DNA of 64,000 nt. It comes from Cellulophaga sp. RHA19. GTDB taxonomy: Bacteria; Bacteroidota; Bacteroidia; Flavobacteriales; Flavobacteriaceae. The stretch covers positions 2,487,001 to 2,551,000 of the forward strand of contig NZ_PHUL01000001.1 in NCBI RefSeq assembly GCF_002813425.1. The letters run 5' to 3'. This document shows, one piece after another, positions 26,512 through 34,345 of this stretch. Numbering within the stretch: position 1 is the first letter of the stretch; every line of letters starts with the position of its first letter. Both the position numbers and the translations under genes were made by a program. The notes beneath the pieces are model-generated. The model was not told the origin of the DNA, searched no databases, and saw only the letters and a program-made list of their open reading frames with translations.

Positions 26512-28562
26512 TGAGTAAACGTAATTACAATGTTTTTTTTCATACACATACCGTTAGCGGTATTGTAATTAGTGTAGCCTTATACATTATATTTTTTGCA
26601 GGAGCCTTTGCTCTTATAAAAGATGAAATTACTGCATGGGAAAAAGGAAATACAGCAGAAATTTTAGCACCAAAGGACATAGATTTTAATAGGCTTATTA
26701 AAAGCATAGAAGCAGAAGGGCATACACTTTACGGTAGAGATATACGTATAATACCACCAGATGCTAAAAAAGAAATTTATGTACAATTAACAGATTCACA
26801 AGACACCACAGTTGTTAATGTACCAGAAAAACCAACTTACTTTTATGCAGATCAAGAAACGTATAAAATAAGTGAGTATTATGCATTTTATAGTTTGGGA
26901 GAGCTATTATACAGGTTACATTTTTTTCATCAACTACCAACAATAGGTATTTACATAGCTGGTTTTGTAGCATTCTTTTTCTTGTTTGCAATTGTAACAG
27001 GTGTAATTGTACATTGGAAAAAAATGGTATCTAATTTTTATGTTTTTAGACCTAAAACTAAGCTAAAAACTGTTTGGACAGATGCACACACGGCATTAGG
27101 CGTAATAGGTTTGCCTTTTCAGTTTGTATATGCAGTTACAAGTTGCTTTTTATGTATGTCTGTTTTTGTATTGTTACCAGCTAATTATGTGTATAACAAT
27201 AACCAAGATAAGCTTTTAGAGGATATACGTCCAATGATGAAAACCTATCCGTTAGAAGAAAAGTTAGATACTGTTTTAGATGTAAATTCTTTTATGGCTA
27301 AGGCCGATAAAAAATGGGAAAACTTTACAGCGCAGCAAATTTATATTAAGAATTACGGGGCAACTAATATGATGTTTCAGGTTGATGGTTTACTAGCTTC
27401 TAAAGAAAAGTTTTTAGGTAACGGAAGAGTTGTTTATAAAATGGCAACCAATACTATTGAATCTGAAAAAAGCCCATATGTAAACAGCTATGTAGAAGAT
27501 GTAGAGCTTACCATACGTAAACTGCATTTTGGAGATTTTGGAGGTATGTACTTAAAAGTAATATACTTTATACTAGCCTTAATAACCTGTTTTGTAATTA
27601 TATCAGGTGTACTTATTTGGTTAGAGGCACGTAACAAAAAAAATATATCTGCAGCAAAGCAATTGTATAATAGGCGAGTAGGGCACGTGTATTTGGCCAT
27701 ATGTTTAAGTCTGTTTCCTATAACAGCGTTATCATTTATAGCATCTAAACTAATACCAAGAGATTTAGATGCAAGTAGGCAAACCATTTTATATCTCGTA
27801 TTTTTTGTAGGCTGGTTGCTATTAACCATTTATTTTAAAAGTAAAAGAGACAATTACATTACCAACAAACACAGTTTGTTATGGGGTAGTATTTTAGGAT
27901 TTTTAATACCAATAGTTAATGGTTTGGTATCTGGTAACTGGTTTTGGAAAACCTTTGCAAACAATCAATTAGATGTTTTTACAATAGATGCCTTTTGGTT
28001 GGTATTAGCTTCGGTTGCTTTGGCTATATATTTTAAGTTGGAACGTAAAGTACCAAAGGTAAGTCACGCTAAACTACTAGCGGAATACCAGAAAACAGTT
28101 TTAGACCAAAGAAAAGAACAAGAAAACCAGCAAGAAGTAGAAAAAGATCAATCTAAAAAAATAAAATTTATGAGAACAAAAATTTCAATATACTGGTTGC
28201 TAATTGTAGTAGGCTTTATACTGCACCACGTTTACGGTTTATTTGGTGTGTATTATAATGAGAGTTTAATGATAGAAGGTGCTACAGGAGATGTACCCGT
28301 AGAACACCACTTGTACCGCATATTTTTTGAAGGTATAGCAATGCTTTTTTGTATAGCAACTTTAGAAATATCTAAACAGTGGTTTAGACTAACCTCTATA
28401 ATTTGGGCAATTTTATTAGGTATTTTTAATATATATCATTTTATAACAGCTATAGCTTATGAAGCTTCTAACATATCAGAAATATTAATACTAGCTTTAA
28501 TGGGAGTTGTAAGTGTATTATTAGTAAAGACACTTTTACAATGGCGAAAAGAAATAGTCTAA
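26511..28562 (+). CDS. PepSY-associated TM protein (probable ferric-siderophore reductase)
   Basis: A 683-residue polytopic inner-membrane protein. The N-terminus FFHTHTVSGIVISVALYIIFFAGAF is the typical PepSY-TM first helix with conserved His. Further helices lie at about 145-165, 195-225 and 345-370, plus a C-terminal block of about six helices after residue 380 that extends the protein well past the basic PepSY-TM length of about 400. The His pairs RLHFFHQLP and HTALGVIG, and the later KLHFGDFGG, are candidate haem ligands. In pseudomonads, proteins of this family reduce ferric siderophores in the periplasm. Being last in the receptor operon supports that role here; direct evidence is lacking. 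Confidence 0.85.
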   Translation: MSKRNYNVFFHTHTVSGIVISVALYIIFFAGAFALIKDEITAWEKGNTAEILAPKDIDFNRLIKSIEAEGHTLYGRDIRIIPPDAKKEIYVQLTDSQDTTVVNVPEKPTYFYADQETYKISEYYAFYSLGELLYRLHFFHQLPTIGIYIAGFVAFFFLFAIVTGVIVHWKKMVSNFYVFRPKTKLKTVWTDAHTALGVIGLPFQFVYAVTSCFLCMSVFVLLPANYVYNNNQDKLLEDIRPMMKTYPLEEKLDTVLDVNSFMAKADKKWENFTAQQIYIKNYGATNMMFQVDGLLASKEKFLGNGRVVYKMATNTIESEKSPYVNSYVEDVELTIRKLHFGDFGGMYLKVIYFILALITCFVIISGVLIWLEARNKKNISAAKQLYNRRVGHVYLAICLSLFPITALSFIASKLIPRDLDASRQTILYLVFFVGWLLLTIYFKSKRDNYITNKHSLLWGSILGFLIPIVNGLVSGNWFWKTFANNQLDVFTIDAFWLVLASVALAIYFKLERKVPKVSHAKLLAEYQKTVLDQRKEQENQQEVEKDQSKKIKFMRTKISIYWLLIVVGFILHHVYGLFGVYYNESLMIEGATGDVPVEHHLYRIFFEGIAMLFCIATLEISKQWFRLTSIIWAILLGIFNIYHFITAIAYEASNISEILILALMGVVSVLLVKTLLQWRKEIV

Positions 28563-28578
28563 AAAGCGTATAGTGAAA

Positions 28579-28616
28579 CTAGAAAAGCATTTAGGTTATT
28601 CTAAATGCTTTTCTAG
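28579..28616 (-). terminator. Long perfect hairpin overlapping the 3' end of the 119-residue gene
   Basis: CTAGAAAAGCATTTAG (28579-28594) and its exact complement (28601-28616) form a 16-bp stem with a 6-nt loop. It sits between convergent genes. The minus-strand stop codon is in the loop, and one stem arm encodes the last residues of that gene. There is no long T-run, so termination strength is uncertain. Confidence 0.7.
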
Positions 28617-28955
28617 TTCTTTAAACTTTCTGTGAATAAACATAATTTCTTTTAAAGAAAACTCTTTTTCTTGAAACCAGTCGTAAGCTTCAATTTTGGC
28701 ATTTTCTACCTGTGCATCTCTTATGGCTTCTAATGTAACAATGTGCCAATGCGCACCTTTGTTTTTAGAAACAGGATAACCAACATCACTAATAATGTAA
28801 GATTTACGAGGCTGATTTACCAATCTTACTCCGTTTTTTAAAACAGCTAAGGTTTTGGTAAGTGAAATAACCTCTGAGAAAGAGTAACGTGCAAAGTCGT
28901 TAAAACCATCTCGTTTTACATTAAAAAGCTTATCGCCAACTTCTAAATATCGCAT
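28596..28955 (-). CDS. Conserved hypothetical protein, 119 residues
   Basis: A small soluble protein with no signal peptide and no membrane segment. The N-terminal half looks like a small beta domain (YLEVGDKLFNVKRDG, then ISLTKTLAVLKNGVRLV), followed by a loop YPVSKNKGAHWHIVTLE and a charged C-terminal helix pair (FSLKEIMFIHRKFKELEKHLE). I do not recognise a named family. It is transcribed away from the siderophore operon and ends inside the shared hairpin. Codon use and length look ordinary, so I take it as a real gene, but the function is unknown. Confidence 0.72.
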   Translation of the reverse strand: MRYLEVGDKLFNVKRDGFNDFARYSFSEVISLTKTLAVLKNGVRLVNQPRKSYIISDVGYPVSKNKGAHWHIVTLEAIRDAQVENAKIEAYDWFQEKEFSLKEIMFIHRKFKELEKHLE

Positions 28956-29121
28956 AATTTATTTTACAAAGAGTTAGCAAAAATAGAACGATTATCCCTT
29001 TTTTGCTTTACTACCAAGCACTACTTATTAACAATGGTAAGGGTTTTGTAGCTATTAAGCTGATACTGATAATTTTTAAGAGTTATTTTTTTGTAGAATT
29101 ATAGTAAATTAGTTTCTCTGT

Positions 29122-29183
29122 TAGTGCACACATTTTACTTGTTTGCTTACTCTTTATGGCACGAGCGTGACGCTCGCGTTAGC
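29122..29183. repeat. Composite REP-like element, copy 1
   Basis: Two modules lie side by side. 29122-29150 matches 31298-31326, and 29151-29172 continues the match, 51 nt in all with about six differences. The second module, 29158-29183, read on the minus strand, is GCTAACGCGAGCG-TCA-CGCTCGTGCC, a hairpin of the same family as those at 29984 and 31836. No T-run follows, so it is not a terminator. Confidence 0.75.
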
Positions 29184-29217
29184 AGGGCGGTCTCACACTC
29201 AATTTGTATTTTATAAT

Positions 29218-29748
29218 TTAAGATTTAATATTCTGATAGATGTTTATTAAGACTATTAACTTACATTCTTCTCCCTCAAACCAAGTAACTTTATATTTGT
29301 CATTCATAAACTGGGTCATATCAAAATTTTCATAAGTAAAACCTTCTGGAAGATTTCCTGACATTCTAATTTCATCAATTTTTGAAGTTGCTTCTAAGAT
29401 TTTTGAAATATTAGGGTTTTGTTTTGTAGCAGCTATAAAACAAGCTTCTACTTCTTTAGAAGAAAAATCTTGAGAAAGGTTAAGAGGTAATATTATTTTT
29501 TTTAATTCTTCAAAGGAATCTCCTTTAAATAAATCATAATCTGTAATAGTTCTAATAAACAATTTTTTATAACTCTCTGGGCTATTATCTACAAGAAACT
29601 TATTACTTATGAGTTTCTCTTCTGCAATCGAAATATTCATTAACAAATTGTCATCTGTAAAGCAAGAAAATATTTGACTATTAGATCTATTACAGGAAAC
29701 AATAAAAAAAAATCCAATAAAAATTAGTGATATTTTATTAATATACAT
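29218..29748 (-). CDS. Hypothetical lipoprotein
   Basis: A 176-residue exported protein. The N-terminus MYINKISLIFIGFFFIVSC is a lipoprotein signal with the acylated Cys at residue 19 in IVSCN. The mature part is hydrophilic and predicted mostly helical, with no motif I recognise. It includes ACFIAATKQNPNIS, which loosely resembles small helical domains of Bacteroidota lipoproteins. The gene is flanked on both sides by REP-like repeats, at 29122-29183 and 29984-30009, and lies in a patch of genes with no recognisable relatives, so it may be part of a variable locus. No partner gene suggests a function. Confidence 0.6.
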   Translation of the reverse strand: MYINKISLIFIGFFFIVSCNRSNSQIFSCFTDDNLLMNISIAEEKLISNKFLVDNSPESYKKLFIRTITDYDLFKGDSFEELKKIILPLNLSQDFSSKEVEACFIAATKQNPNISKILEATSKIDEIRMSGNLPEGFTYENFDMTQFMNDKYKVTWFEGEECKLIVLINIYQNIKS

Positions 29749-29983
29749 TTACCATATGTGTTTTTTTCAAATTTATATAGAATTCGAACAAATTCCTAAT
29801 AGGACAGCAAAGTGTGTATGTAGGCTTTCAATTTTTTGAGACCCTAAAGTAAGTTCTATCAATATTGTTTTTTAAACAGAGAAAATAGATGGCAACTAAT
29901 TAGAGTAAAATACATCTATTTTTTTTGATACTTGGAAGTTTATTCGAGTGTAGCAAAATGATTATTATACTAGTAAAACCAAC

Positions 29984-30009
29984 GCTAGCGCAAGCATCTT
30001 GCTTGTGCC
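29984..30009 (+). repeat. REP-like hairpin, copy 2
   Basis: GCTAGCGCAAGCA-TCT-TGCTTGTGCC: an 8-bp stem (CGCAAGCA with TGCTTGTG, one G-T pair) and a 3-nt loop. It matches the copy at 31836-31861 at 25 of 26 positions. It is intergenic, just downstream of the minus-strand beta-propeller-like gene. The rest of 29749-30024 shows nothing else that I can assign. Confidence 0.75.
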
Positions 30010-30024
30010 GTTGAATGCATCTAA

Positions 30025-31080
30025 CTAAATTAAATCAGTTTCTTCTTTCTCAAAAATATGAAGAGTTCCACCTGCTGTTAACACAGCAATCATACTATCA
30101 TTTACCTTAATTTTATCTATATGATACCAGTTATCTTCATTAGAAATTTTTTTGGGATCTTTTAAGAGTTCATAATAATCTATAATCTTATTTGTTTTAA
30201 GGTCTAAGACAGCCAATATACTGGCTATTAATGTTTCTCCTTGCTGTATAGCTAAGTATAATTTATTATTGTGAACAACACTAGATTGGTGTTTAATACT
30301 CCAATTATTAGTAGGAAAAATAGTGTTTAGCGTTGTTGTTTTGCACTCCTCTGTATCTAAATTAAAAATACTTAACGTTTGTATGTTATTAAAAATGCCA
30401 GAAGTAGCAATAACTTCTTTGTTATTGTTATTATATAAAAAGCCTTTAAGGCTAGGTATTTCTTTGTGTACTTTACCAGTATCTGTGTTTATTACAATAC
30501 TTCCTGTGGCGTTTAAACTGCTATTTGCAAAAGATAAAAACAACAAATTATTTATTACTAATAACTCGTTAGAAATTAAGTGATTGTTAATTTGTTTAGT
30601 ATACTGTTGAAAGTTAAAACTCCACACTTCTTTTCCTGTATCTAAATAATAACAGTTTATATCTGTGTCATTTTTAGAAAGAAATGTATTATGTATTATT
30701 TTCTTAACTCTTTTATTACCTATACTTGTATGATTAACTACTTCAAAATCATCTAATGTCACTGAAGAAACACGATACTCATTATTAATTGAAGTCTCAA
30801 CCCATAACTTATCCTCTATAGTTTCTATAGGAAATATATCTTCCTCAATTTTTTTAATTAGTTTAGCATTTAGGCTATTTAACTTTTCGATTTTTTTGTA
30901 ATTTGTATAAATAAAAACTGAATTTTTATGTTCAAAAAGTAAATGTTGTGTATCAATGTTTTTCTTCCATATATTTTTATCATCATATTTGATTAAAATA
31001 TCTTTTTTTGTGAATAAATATATACACTTATAACTTAAGTAAAAATTACTAATATTATTTATAGATTGTTTCAAATACAT
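30025..31080 (-). CDS. Hypothetical protein, possible PQQ-like beta-propeller
   Basis: A 351-residue protein without a signal peptide. Several stretches read as beta-propeller blades of the PQQ/WD type: CYYLDTGKEVWSFNFQQY, GSIVINTDTGKVHKEIPSLKG, LSIFNLDTEECKTTTLN, LAVLDLKTNKIIDYYELL and MIAVLTAGGTLHIFEKEE. The regular spacing of about 45-55 residues suggests five or six blades. Function is unknown; cytoplasmic propellers of this sort often act as binding scaffolds. Its start overlaps the end of the small upstream ORF by 26 bases in another frame, which would couple their translation. It lies within the repeat-bearing accessory patch. Confidence 0.6.
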   Translation of the reverse strand: MYLKQSINNISNFYLSYKCIYLFTKKDILIKYDDKNIWKKNIDTQHLLFEHKNSVFIYTNYKKIEKLNSLNAKLIKKIEEDIFPIETIEDKLWVETSINNEYRVSSVTLDDFEVVNHTSIGNKRVKKIIHNTFLSKNDTDINCYYLDTGKEVWSFNFQQYTKQINNHLISNELLVINNLLFLSFANSSLNATGSIVINTDTGKVHKEIPSLKGFLYNNNNKEVIATSGIFNNIQTLSIFNLDTEECKTTTLNTIFPTNNWSIKHQSSVVHNNKLYLAIQQGETLIASILAVLDLKTNKIIDYYELLKDPKKISNEDNWYHIDKIKVNDSMIAVLTAGGTLHIFEKEETDLI

Positions 31081-31309
31081 TTATTTCTGTTATTTTATTT
31101 ATAAAATCATCTATTGAGCTTATTCTTTCATTTGGAAAAAATTCCTGAAGTTTATTAATTTTAGCTAATTCTTTTAACGCATCTTTAGCTTTTGTTGTAG
31201 ACAGTATATTTTTTAAATCACTTTGCGTAAAAACTTGTTCAAAAATATGCCATTGTGTAATATCGTTTAAGCTACTGGCATTAAAAAAGTCCTCCGCTAG
31301 CGTAAGCAT
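31055..31309 (-). CDS. Small hypothetical ORF whose start lies in a REP-like repeat
   Basis: An 84-residue ORF (MLTLAEDFF at the start), predicted helical and acidic-hydrophobic, with no recognised domain. Its ATG and first codons are contributed by the repeat element at 31296-31350, and the same frame is open further upstream through the repeat without another clear start. Either the repeat supplied a new start codon or the ORF is the 3' remnant of a gene cut by repeat insertion. It overlaps the beta-propeller-like gene by 26 bases and could form a coupled pair with it. I regard it as a possible but not certain gene. Confidence 0.4.
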   Translation of the reverse strand: MLTLAEDFFNASSLNDITQWHIFEQVFTQSDLKNILSTTKAKDALKELAKINKLQEFFPNERISSIDDFINKITEINVFETIYK

Positions 31310-31350
31310 TTTTCTTGTTTGCTTACTCTTTACGGCACGAGCGTGACGGT
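31296..31350. repeat. Composite REP-like element, copy 3
   Basis: The left module (GCTAGCGTAAGCA...) is a diverged form of the 29984/31836 hairpin, and forms a new 7-bp stem GTAAGCA (31302-31308) with TGCTTAC (31320-31326). The right module, 31327-31348, matches copy 1 and is a truncated inverted hairpin. The 35 nt at 31314-31348 match 29138-29172 at 34 positions. Confidence 0.7.
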
Positions 31351-31359
31351 CTCTATTAA

Positions 31360-31776
31360 TTATGATAAAATATTTAAAGATTTTGTGTAATCATCATTAA
31401 TAAATAATTTATCTAAAAACAGCGCTATTTCTTTAATACTAGATTGTCTTGGGAATTTACAATTTTCAGAGTTTGACATTCTTTGTGTTGGGCTTGTAAA
31501 ATATAATATCTCATCATCTATTATCTCATCTAACTCTTTTAGTAAAAAAATGGCCTGTTTAATTTCTCCTTCTATTTTCATAACATGACCATGGTCAAAT
31601 ATTGTATAGCTTAAGGTGTCTTTTGAAAACAATTGATAAACTGAGCTTACTTCTTTTGTTTTTCTTTGAATAGTAAAGTTAAATGAAGTTCTTCTTTCAA
31701 AATTAGAACAAAATTCTTTTAAATTAGATTCAATGATAATTCCTTCCTCATTAAATATATAAATTACTGTTTTCAT
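31360..31776 (-). CDS. Hypothetical protein, 138 residues
   Basis: A small soluble protein with no signal peptide. From the Met at 31776 it reads MKTVIYIFNEEGIIIES, then a basic-hydrophobic domain (FTIQRKTKEVSSVYQLF), then a helical C-terminus (AIFLLKELDEIIDDEILYF, and later KEIALFLDKLFINDD). The frame could start five codons earlier, at 31791; the internal Met gives a cleaner N-terminus. No named family is evident. Size and neighbourhood (unrecognised genes interspersed with REP-like repeats) are compatible with an immunity-type or other accessory gene, but no toxin gene is visible, so this is only a possibility. Confidence 0.55.
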   Translation of the reverse strand: MKTVIYIFNEEGIIIESNLKEFCSNFERRTSFNFTIQRKTKEVSSVYQLFSKDTLSYTIFDHGHVMKIEGEIKQAIFLLKELDEIIDDEILYFTSPTQRMSNSENCKFPRQSSIKEIALFLDKLFINDDYTKSLNILS

Positions 31777-31835
31777 ATTTATGGCTTCCATAGTACTAGT
31801 TCTATTTTTGTTCGAACATTATATTAGTTCCCCCC

Positions 31836-31861
31836 GCTAGCGCAAGCATCTTGCTTGTGCT
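31836..31861 (+). repeat. REP-like hairpin, copy 4
   Basis: Same 26-nt hairpin as at 29984-30009, with one difference at the last base. It is preceded by a run of C residues. It sits in the gap between the 138-residue hypothetical gene and the S10 peptidase gene and marks the right border of the repeat-bearing patch. Confidence 0.75.
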
Positions 31862-31901
31862 GTTACACAAACTAAAATTATTTAATATCACTACAAAAAC
31901 T

Positions 31902-33407
31902 CTAATACTTAGCAGCTTTACCATTAGCAGCACTGTTTTTAATAAATGCTCTTATGTCTTGGTTAGCAGATTTTAAATCTTCTTTACGCAAGTACATCAT
32001 ATGTCCGCTTCTGTAGCCTTTAAAAGTAAACCTGTCTTTTAGTTTTCCGCTTGGGTCTGTTTGCCACATACTATATTTAGAGGTAAAGTAGGTTGTAGCA
32101 CCATCATAATACCCAGTTTGGTACAATACTTTTAGGTATGGGTTTTCTGCCATTGCTTTACGTAAACCTTCTCTAACATTATTATTGCTATTGTCCCAAG
32201 GGTGTACACTACCAAACATATTGTATTTAAGATCTGTTTTAAAGTTTAAGTGCTCTCTAAGGTAAAAGTTAATTGCAGGTGTAAAAGAGTGTAACCAAGA
32301 GGTTAGCTCTGCATTATAGTCGGGCTTTGTGCCAGCAGCCATTTTGTCTATACCTAAATACCTAGAGTCTAAACGCCCAATTGTATGTCCGCTTTTATTG
32401 CGTAGTAAATCTTTCCAAAAGAAAGATGTAGGCACCATTAAGTTATGGTCTAAAATTGCTTTTTTAGACATACCAGAGTAGTACGCCATTTTTTCTGCAA
32501 CTTCTTGCTTCTCGGCATCTGTTATAAAACCACCTCTAGCAATGGCAGGCATAAGCTTGTCTATGGTATATTCTTCTACTTCTGGTAATACCTCTAACAA
32601 GTCTTTTTGTTGTAAAGCCGCAGGTAACATTTTATGGTGCCAAGCAGCAGCAGTAAAATAAGGTAAGTTTATACCAGAAGATAAAGGTCCGTCTGCATTG
32701 TATATTTTATAATCTGCTGGTGATACCATAATAACACCATTTAAATACATCCATTGTGACTCTTGTAGTTCTAAGGCTAAACCAGATACACGCGTACCAC
32801 CATAACTCTCACCAATAATATATTTAGGAGATTGCCACCTGTTGTTACGTGTAACAAAAGTATTTACCCAGGCTGCCAAGTATTTAATATCTGCATTAAT
32901 ACCAAAAAACTGTTTGCGGTCTGGCATTTTTCCGTCTTTTTGTGCTACCATTCTAGAGTAACCCGTATTTACAGGATTTACGTAAACAATATCTGCTACG
33001 TCTAAAATAGAATACGGATTGTCTTTAATACCATAAGGTTGTACAGGGTAACCCTCGTCATCAATATTTAAAATTTTAGGTCCAGTATATGCAATGTGCA
33101 TCCAGACAGATGCCGAGCCAGGGCCACCATTAAAAGATATAACCAATGGGCGTTCTTCTCCTTTATTAACATTTGTCCTTTTATAATAGGTATAAAATAA
33201 CGTAGCAACCACATTATCTTGTTTATCCCAAACGGGTTGCGTACCAGTAGTGGCAGAGTAGGTAAGTTTAGTGCTGTTAATAGTAGCAGTGTGGTTTGTT
33301 ACTACTGTAGTATCTACAGCAATTTTTAAATCTTGAGCTTTTGTTTGTGTAGTAAAACTAAATACCGCTAAAACGGTAACGACTTTTAAAAACGCTAATT
33401 TTTTCAT
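31902..33407 (-). CDS. S10 family serine carboxypeptidase-like protein
   Basis: A 501-residue secreted peptidase with a signal peptide ending near TKAQ (residues 22-25). It carries the S10 signatures: the oxyanion-hole and N-terminal motif SFNGGPGSAS (91-100), the nucleophile S201 in IIGESYGG, Asp D435 in QTGYYDGATTY and His H469 in YRSGHMMYLR. Family members remove C-terminal residues from peptides in acidic or neutral compartments; in Bacteroidota they are periplasmic or lipid-anchored. The gene stands alone, divergent from the CAP-domain lipoprotein gene, just outside the repeat-bearing patch. With the DPP-IV gene at 16.7 kb it suggests peptide-based nutrition. Confidence 0.9.
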   Translation of the reverse strand: MKKLAFLKVVTVLAVFSFTTQTKAQDLKIAVDTTVVTNHTATINSTKLTYSATTGTQPVWDKQDNVVATLFYTYYKRTNVNKGEERPLVISFNGGPGSASVWMHIAYTGPKILNIDDEGYPVQPYGIKDNPYSILDVADIVYVNPVNTGYSRMVAQKDGKMPDRKQFFGINADIKYLAAWVNTFVTRNNRWQSPKYIIGESYGGTRVSGLALELQESQWMYLNGVIMVSPADYKIYNADGPLSSGINLPYFTAAAWHHKMLPAALQQKDLLEVLPEVEEYTIDKLMPAIARGGFITDAEKQEVAEKMAYYSGMSKKAILDHNLMVPTSFFWKDLLRNKSGHTIGRLDSRYLGIDKMAAGTKPDYNAELTSWLHSFTPAINFYLREHLNFKTDLKYNMFGSVHPWDNSNNNVREGLRKAMAENPYLKVLYQTGYYDGATTYFTSKYSMWQTDPSGKLKDRFTFKGYRSGHMMYLRKEDLKSANQDIRAFIKNSAANGKAAKY

Positions 33408-33454
33408 TTTTGAGTTGTAGTTGAGTTCAGATCTAAAAGTATATAATTACTGTA

Positions 33455-33474
33455 GAGAATAAAAATGTATTCTC
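33455..33474. promoter_or_regulatory. Inverted repeat in the divergent S10/CAP promoter region
   Basis: GAGAATA (33455-33461) and TATTCTC (33468-33474) form a 7-bp inverted repeat with a 6-nt gap, 48 nt upstream of the S10 start codon. It may be an operator or a leader hairpin. A TAACTTTG box at 33651-33658 could be the -7 element of the CAP gene. Nothing else is assignable in 33408-33689. Confidence 0.35.
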
Positions 33475-33689
33475 CTTTTAACTTTTTTACTATTAATTAA
33501 AAAGTGGCTAACCCTAGATAATCTGCATATTTTAGGGATGAAAAATTTTGACGATTTTTTTTATAGATGCTTTAAGGACACAATTCTGCAGTTCACCGTT
33601 TAAAATAGTGCGTTCATTTGATAATTTAAAAAAAGGCTTTAAAGGCGTGGTAACTTTGTCTCAGATTTAACCTACAAATGTTTTTTACC

Positions 33690-34175
33690 ATGTCAAAATT
33701 TAAATTTTTACCAATAGGACTTTTAGCTTTATTTATTACAATGACTTCTTGTACTACAGAGAGCGTTGAGCAAGAAGATGCTATTTACGCACAAGTAGAT
33801 ACTTCTAGTGAATTAGAGAAAGAAGTAATAGCGTTGGTAAACGAGTACAGAGTTTCTAAAGGTTTAAATACTTTAGAATATGGTAAAGTAGCATACGGTT
33901 ATGCAGCACAGCACAATGATTATATGATTGATGCAGGAAAAATTAGTCACGATAATTTTGATTTACGTGCATCTAATTTAGCTGTAGAGGCAAAAGCAGA
34001 TTTTGTATCAGAAAACTTAGCTAAAGATTTTAGAACAGCAAACGGTGTTGTAAAAGCTTGGATTAATAGTCCAACTCACAAAAAAGTAATGGAAGGTGAT
34101 TTTACATATACAGCTATAAATATTAAAGCTGATGAAAACGGAAAATTATACTTTACACAATTATATTTTAAATAG
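33690..34175 (+). CDS. CAP-domain (SCP/PR1-like) lipoprotein
   Basis: A 161-residue lipoprotein: MSKFKFLPIGLLALFITMTSC is a type II signal with the acylated Cys at residue 21. Residues about 45-160 form a bacterial CAP domain: EVIALVNEYRVSKGLNTLEY, AAQHNDYMIDAGKISHDNF (with the cavity His), VSENLAKDF and VVKAWINSPTHKKVMEGDFT, which together carry the two His and two Glu of the CAP cavity. Bacterial CAP proteins are of unknown activity; proposals include metal or cell-wall binding. The ATG at 33678 is also in frame but would put MFFT before the lysine-bearing n-region, so 33690 is preferred. It is monocistronic with its own terminator. Confidence 0.87.
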   Translation: MSKFKFLPIGLLALFITMTSCTTESVEQEDAIYAQVDTSSELEKEVIALVNEYRVSKGLNTLEYGKVAYGYAAQHNDYMIDAGKISHDNFDLRASNLAVEAKADFVSENLAKDFRTANGVVKAWINSPTHKKVMEGDFTYTAINIKADENGKLYFTQLYFK

Positions 34176-34207
34176 GATTTTTTAGGTTAAAATCTATTTT
34201 ATTGCTG

Positions 34208-34249
34208 CACTTTTAAGACAATGTAAATTGTTTTAAAAGTGTTTTTTTT
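34208..34249 (+). terminator. Terminator after the CAP lipoprotein gene
   Basis: CACTTTTAAGACAAT (34208-34222) pairs with ATTGTTTTAAAAGTG (34227-34241), 15 bp with one G-U pair and a 4-nt loop, followed by eight T residues. Confidence 0.92.
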
Positions 34250-34306
34250 GTTACATATTTTATAAATAGTTAATTTTTAAAAGATTGAGTTATTTTTAAA
34301 AATTAC

Positions 34307-34320
34307 TGCAAACGTTTGCA
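34307..34320. promoter_or_regulatory. LacI-type operator-like palindrome
   Basis: TGCAAACGTTTGCA is a perfect 14-bp palindrome with the central CG and arms typical of LacI/GalR family operators. It lies 142 nt upstream of the adhesin operon start. No LacI-family gene is present in the window, so the binding protein is unknown. Confidence 0.45.
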
Positions 34321-34345
34321 TAATCTTCAATTTCTTAAAATTTTA

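Noticed and set aside
29158..29183. Rho-independent terminator
   Set aside because: A G+C-rich hairpin is present, but no T-run follows on either strand, and identical structures occur where no transcript should end.
30025..31309. One long gene split by a frameshift (84-residue ORF plus propeller-like gene)
   Set aside because: The downstream ORF has its own Met and the pieces show no shared domain; the 26-base overlap is more simply two coupled genes. Without homologues a join cannot be supported.
29122..31861. Insertion sequence ends or a miniature transposon
   Set aside because: There is no transposase, no terminal inverted repeats bounding a unit and no clear target duplications. The elements are single or paired hairpins of about 26-60 nt, better described as REP-like.
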